Shown piece after piece: positions 48,016 to 51,738 of a stretch of 51,738 nt of DNA. Made by a program: the position numbers and the translations under genes. This DNA comes from an uncultured Gammaproteobacteria bacterium. Lineage in GTDB: Bacteria > Pseudomonadota > Gammaproteobacteria > Pseudomonadales > Pseudohongiellaceae. The DNA is taken from NCBI GenBank assembly GCA_913061515.1, contig CAJXSF010000019.1, forward strand, positions 1 to 51,738, given 5' to 3'. Position 1 is the first letter of the stretch. Each line of letters begins with the position of its first letter. Below the pieces are notes generated by a model. That model was given only the letters and a program-made list of their open reading frames with translations, searched no databases and had not been told where the DNA came from.

Positions 48016-48725
48016 TACGCCGCCAATTGCACAAAGCGCTGCAATAGACTCGTTGCCTCGGGTGTTGCTTTGACACCCGAGCGCAGCATTTGCACATCAA
48101 ACTTCTCTTCTAGCAATTCTTCCTGTCGAGCCTCAATATAGGCACGCATATGATCAGCACGAAACTCTGGGTGAAATTGCACGCCCCAAGCATTGTCACC
48201 TAAGCGAAATGCCTGATGTGGGTCATGTTGGCTTTTTGCTAATAACACCGCATTAGGAGGTAGTCGTAACACCGATTGCGAGTGGGTGGTATGCCCTAAA
48301 AAAGGCCCCGGCAGTGCATCGAATAGAGGGTCGGTCTTTGCTGTTTCAAGCAATTGGATAGCGACCGTTCCAATCTCGCGGCCTTGCGGGTGGTACCCCA
48401 CCTCACCGCCACAGGCATGAGCGATTAATTGATGCCCATAACAGATCCCTAGTATCGGCAGATTTATCTCGAAAGCTTCGCGTAGAAACTGTGCACAGGC
48501 CTCGCTCCAAGGCTCGCGCTCAGTCACCATTGCCGGAGAACCCGTGACAATAATGCCCGCAAGGCTCGCTATCGCGGGAAAACTCGCCCCAGAATAGGCG
48601 TCACAGACACAGTAGTCCCCAGCCTGTAGCTGTGCACCCGCGACGATCCAATCCTCAAAATCTTCGCCTTGTCGCAATAGCGCTTCTATGGTTTGCCCCG
48701 TCTTCAAAATCAAGATAGGTTTCAT
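48012..48725 (-). CDS. Class I glutamine amidotransferase
   Basis: A stand-alone GATase1 of the GuaA-like group, 237 residues. Nucleophile C95 in LGICYGHQL and the H185-P-E187 pair in VQFHPEF complete the triad. Similar proteins act on gamma-glutamyl compounds or transfer ammonia to unknown acceptors; no partner synthetase is adjacent. It is a single gene between two plus-strand genes. Confidence 0.88.
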   Translation of the reverse strand: MKPILILKTGQTIEALLRQGEDFEDWIVAGAQLQAGDYCVCDAYSGASFPAIASLAGIIVTGSPAMVTEREPWSEACAQFLREAFEINLPILGICYGHQLIAHACGGEVGYHPQGREIGTVAIQLLETAKTDPLFDALPGPFLGHTTHSQSVLRLPPNAVLLAKSQHDPHQAFRLGDNAWGVQFHPEFRADHMRAYIEARQEELLEEKFDVQMLRSGVKATPEATSLLQRFVQLAAY

Positions 48726-48822
48726 AGCTGAACTTCCTCTTTTTTCGTGCTTTTACGTCATCTCATGCATAGTATGATGTGCCGCGATTGGCGCAATATA
48801 ACAAGACACTAGGAGCTAGAGT

Positions 48823-49254
48823 ATGAACGCCCTGAATAATTTACTTAATACAATTGCCGTTAAAATCCAGCCGCTTGCATGGGCCATTCTGCGCATCTTA
48901 AGTTCCGCGATGTTTATGACCCACGGCTATGCAAAGATTTTAGGTGAACGAGCACAGCCATTTTTAGGTGGCATGGATTTCTTCGGAATCGACCTAGGAA
49001 TCAATATGCTGTGGGTTGCAGGGGTGATCGAACTGTTTGGCGGTGCCTTGCTCGTTCTTGGTTTATTTACCCGTATTACCGCCTTTTTTGCAGCCGTATT
49101 GATGGTGATGGCCTACCTGAGCGCGCATGCCGCTTGGTTCCCAACACTCAATAATGGCGAGCTTGCCGCGATGTATTTTATCGTCTACCTCGCTATTTTC
49201 GCTCAAGGCCCTGGCGCTATTAGCCTCGACGCAATGCTGCGTGGAAAGCGCTAA
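48823..49254 (+). CDS. DoxX-family membrane protein
   Basis: Four membrane helices in 143 residues. The DoxX pattern is clear: LAWAILRILSSAMFMTHGYAKI, then GIDLGINMLWVAGVIELFGGALLVLGLFTR. Members have been linked to thiosulfate/quinone oxidation and redox stress, but most are uncharacterised. The stop overlaps the convergent nhaC-like gene by 4 bp. The ATG at 48823 follows TAGGAG. Confidence 0.9.
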   Translation: MNALNNLLNTIAVKIQPLAWAILRILSSAMFMTHGYAKILGERAQPFLGGMDFFGIDLGINMLWVAGVIELFGGALLVLGLFTRITAFFAAVLMVMAYLSAHAAWFPTLNNGELAAMYFIVYLAIFAQGPGAISLDAMLRGKR

Positions 49255-50738
49255 CTCACGGCGACGATTGGCTCCTCTGTCTTGGCAATTTTGATTTGCG
49301 CCCATGCAAAGAACAAGGTCATGAAGGGGCTAATCAAACAAAACAACGCCCATGGCGCATAGCTAAGCGTTGCCACTCCTAATACCCCGGCGTGAAACGC
49401 GCCGCAGGTATTCCAAGGAACCAGCACCGATGTCACCGTGCCGCAGTCCTCTAAGGTGCGGCTTAGGTTCTCGGGCGCAAGCCCTCTATTCTTATAAGCG
49501 TTGGTAAACATTCGCCCTGGCACTACCACCGACAAGTATTGATCAGAAGCAGAGACATTGGTCAGAAGACACGTGCCGCCTGTGGCCGCAACTAGGCCAG
49601 CATTACTGCGCACTCGGCTTATCAGCACACGTGTTATTTTCTGCAAGAAGCCTGTCGCCTCCATCACCCCGCCAAACATCATGGCCGAGATAATCAGCCA
49701 GATCGTGTTTAACATACCGGCCATACCGCCCGACTGTAATAGTTCATCTAGCACGACATTGTTGGTCGGCAAGGCGATACTGCCATACACCGCCTGCATA
49801 ATGACCTGATAGTTGCCGCCGTATGTGTCGCTTAGCTCTGCCAATAACGGGTATTGCAAGATCAGCGCCGCTAAAGCCCCTAATACGGTGCCGACAAATA
49901 ATGCCGGCAAGGCTGGCACGCGCTTTACAATCAGAAAGATCACGGTAAAAGGCACAAACAATAGAAGCGGTGACAGATTAAAACGTTCGGCCAACACCGC
50001 CTGAGTTTCAGCTGTTGTGCTGTCTTGCGCCGTGGGCGTACCCAAATAAAAACCGATCAAAAGATATATCACCAGGGTAATCAAGATGGAGGGCACACTG
50101 GTTCGGCTCAGATAGCGGATATGCGTAAACAAGTCGACGCCGGTTACTCCCGAGGCAAGGTTGGTGGTATCGGAAAGCGGCGACATTTTGTCGCCGAAAT
50201 AGGCGCCTGAAATAATCGCACCGGCCACCAAGCCTGGGTTAAAGCCAAGTGTATAACCGATACTCATCAAAGCGACGCCGATAGTGGCAGAAGTCGACCA
50301 AGAACTACCGATCACGATTGAAGCGATCGCTGTCAAAATACAGCAGCTAACAATGAAAATTGCAGGGTTGAATATCTGCAGACCATAATAAATCATGGTG
50401 GGCACGATGCCCCCGATTAGCCACGTCCCGACTAAGGCCCCAACCATGAACAAGATTAGAATTGCGGGGGTAGCCGCACGGATATTCTCGAGCATTTTCT
50501 CTTGAATATCGACCCATGGGACGCGCAGATAAAGTCCAATACCCGCGGCAACCGCTGCCGCGAGAATCAAGGCAGTCTGGTTTGCCCCAGAGAGCGAATC
50601 ATCGCCGTATAAAGCCACATTGAGACCAAGCAAGCCGAACAGCACAAACAACGGCAATAAAGCCAACCACAAGGAGCGGTCTGCATGCACCTCTTCTGCT
50701 TCAGAGTGCGCCGCACCTGGGGTCGTGTTTTCCTGCAT
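49251..50738 (-). CDS. Na+/H+ antiporter, NhaC family
   Basis: An integral membrane transporter with about 11-12 helices over 495 residues. NhaC-type signatures include GSSWSTSATIGVALMSIG, FGDKMSPLSDTTNLASG and the late VLVPWNTCGAFHAGVLGV. It exchanges cytoplasmic sodium for protons, as expected in a saline habitat; some relatives use other substrates such as malate/lactate. The ATG at 50738 follows AGGAG; the frame extends upstream without family similarity. Confidence 0.92.
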   Translation of the reverse strand: MQENTTPGAAHSEAEEVHADRSLWLALLPLFVLFGLLGLNVALYGDDSLSGANQTALILAAAVAAGIGLYLRVPWVDIQEKMLENIRAATPAILILFMVGALVGTWLIGGIVPTMIYYGLQIFNPAIFIVSCCILTAIASIVIGSSWSTSATIGVALMSIGYTLGFNPGLVAGAIISGAYFGDKMSPLSDTTNLASGVTGVDLFTHIRYLSRTSVPSILITLVIYLLIGFYLGTPTAQDSTTAETQAVLAERFNLSPLLLFVPFTVIFLIVKRVPALPALFVGTVLGALAALILQYPLLAELSDTYGGNYQVIMQAVYGSIALPTNNVVLDELLQSGGMAGMLNTIWLIISAMMFGGVMEATGFLQKITRVLISRVRSNAGLVAATGGTCLLTNVSASDQYLSVVVPGRMFTNAYKNRGLAPENLSRTLEDCGTVTSVLVPWNTCGAFHAGVLGVATLSYAPWALFCLISPFMTLFFAWAQIKIAKTEEPIVAVS

Positions 50739-50912
50739 GCCTGATCTCCTAATTCTTGACGCTATGCCATTTAAAACAGTAGCCACGGATACTAACCCGA
50801 TAATCTGCACTTGAAAACGCCTTAATTCCATGCAATTGGATTGGGATACCCCTTAGCTTTGCGCTATCATTCAAGCATTCCAAAATATTACGTCCTCTTA
50901 GGAGCTTAGAAA

Positions 50913-51689
50913 ATGCGAAGGCTATTACCCTCTCGTCGCTTGTCTGCTGTTTTATTGCTTATGGCCATATTGCCTAGCGGCGCTATCGGAGACTCAATTA
51001 AGCAGTCAAAAGGCAACTTTGAAGACAAATTCCGGCAGTTAGACGAGGCATTGCCAACCCCTAACACTTGGCGTAATGCGGGTGGTCAACCCGGTCATGA
51101 ATACTGGCAACAAAAAGTAGATTACGAGATCAAGGCTGTCCTTGACGAGGATAACCGACGACTAACGGCTCAAGAAAGCGTCACCTACACCAATAACTCG
51201 CCCGATACTTTGAGTTATTTGTGGTTACAACTCGATCAGAATATTTTCCGCACCGACTCGATGGCGGAGATGAGCTTAGACTTCGGAGGCGCGGGGCGCC
51301 GTGGCCCAGCCGTCTCAGCCGGTGGTGATGGCGCCCCAGCGCGTCTTAGTCTGGGCGAGTTACGACGTCAACAAGCGATGGCCGACGTGCCCATGGGCTA
51401 CGAAATCAACTCCGTGGTCGATGGCCGAGGCAATGCCCTTAGCCACACCATTGTTGGTACACTTATGCGCATTGACCTTGCTAGCCCGCTACGCAGTGGT
51501 CAAAGCACCGAGTTCAGCATCGATTTCGCATTTAATATCGTCGAAGAGGATGCCGTCTCAGCTCGCAGTGGTTATGAGCACTTCCCCGATGACGAGCGCG
51601 AGGGTGGTAATGACATCTTCCTAATCGCCCAATGGTTCCCGCGTTTAGCCGCGTACACCGATTATGAAGGTTGGACTAACAAAGAGTTC
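50913..51689 (+). CDS. M1-family metallopeptidase, N-terminal part (3' end lost at contig edge)
   Basis: The first 259 residues of an exported M1 (aminopeptidase N-like) enzyme: a signal peptide (residues 1-26), then the N-terminal beta domain with HEYWQQKVDYEIKAVLDE, SVTYTNNSPDTLSYLWLQLDQN and IAQWFPRLAAY. The zinc HExxH motif lies beyond the end. The frame appears to close at 51710, but the final residues LSLIHI and the stop are translated adapter, so the gene is truncated, not terminated. The start has an AGGAG site. Confidence 0.85.
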
Positions 51690-51738
51690 CTGTCTCTTAT
51701 ACACATCTGACGCTGCCGACGAGCGATCTAGTGTAGAT
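51690..51738. other. Nextera transposase adapter with i5 index: sequencing artefact
   Basis: CTGTCTCTTATACACATCT (51690-51708) is the Nextera mosaic end. GACGCTGCCGACGA (51709-51722) completes the Read-2-side adapter. GCGATCTA (51723-51730) is the reverse complement of index S501/N501 (TAGATCGC). GTGTAGAT (51731-51738) starts the P5 flow-cell side. None of these 49 bases is genomic. Confidence 0.98.

Overview
This window looks like one contig of a draft genome from a free-living, probably aquatic gammaproteobacterium. The evidence is gene order. The run recJ-thrC-hom-dsbC, then rplS-trmD-rimM-rpsP and ffh (all on the minus strand), and the sets purL-tadA-guaA-guaB and xseA, all match arrangements known from Pseudomonas and relatives. 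There are no tRNA or rRNA genes, CRISPR arrays, insertion sequences or phage genes. Genes are tightly packed and several convergent pairs overlap. The left edge cuts recJ. The right edge is not genomic: the last 49 bases are Nextera sequencing adapter, which also gives the last gene a false C-terminus.

Layout. 1-9000: threonine biosynthesis (thrC, hom), disulfide isomerase dsbC, the ribosomal protein/tRNA methylation operon rpsP-rimM-trmD-rplS, and ffh. 9000-12300: a YpjD-like membrane protein, then a phosphopantetheinyl transferase and a membrane diguanylate cyclase. 12400-15400: the phage-shock module, pspF divergent from pspABC, with a clear sigma-54 promoter and a PspC carrying two PspC domains. 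15400-19600: exported proteins (DUF2272, a PQQ-type sugar dehydrogenase, a beta-repeat protein) and a Nudix hydrolase. 19600-32500: purL with a NIF3-like gene, a lipoprotein, tadA, a LysM/M15-like protein, a small DUF2970 gene with a non-ATG start, a 1-Cys peroxiredoxin, a sulfite-oxidase-like enzyme fused to cytochrome c, a DUF3817 protein and guaBA.

32500-44450 is the accessory core of the window. In E. coli and Pseudomonas guaB and xseA are neighbours; here about 12 kb lies between them, all on the minus strand. It holds two operons. The distal ten-gene operon runs thermostable-hemolysin-like acyltransferase, AMP-dependent ligase, haem-oxygenase-like di-iron enzyme, SDR, TPR protein, response regulator, histidine kinase, cupredoxin, FTR1 iron permease, outer-membrane-like protein. 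The proximal operon runs a YejM/PbgA-like sulfatase-fold membrane protein, an InaA/WaaP-like kinase and a methyltransferase. Each operon is preceded by a direct repeat resembling the PmrA/QseB box, exactly 10 bp upstream of a -10-like hexamer. My inference is that the operon-encoded two-component system controls both, linking iron uptake, an unknown small molecule made by an iron-dependent oxygenase, and cell-envelope (lipid A/LPS) modification. This is the best candidate for an undescribed system here.

44450-51689: xseA, an M23 peptidase, DUF3307, a membrane-anchored DsbA-like protein, a glutamine amidotransferase, DoxX, an NhaC-type antiporter and the start of an M1 metallopeptidase.
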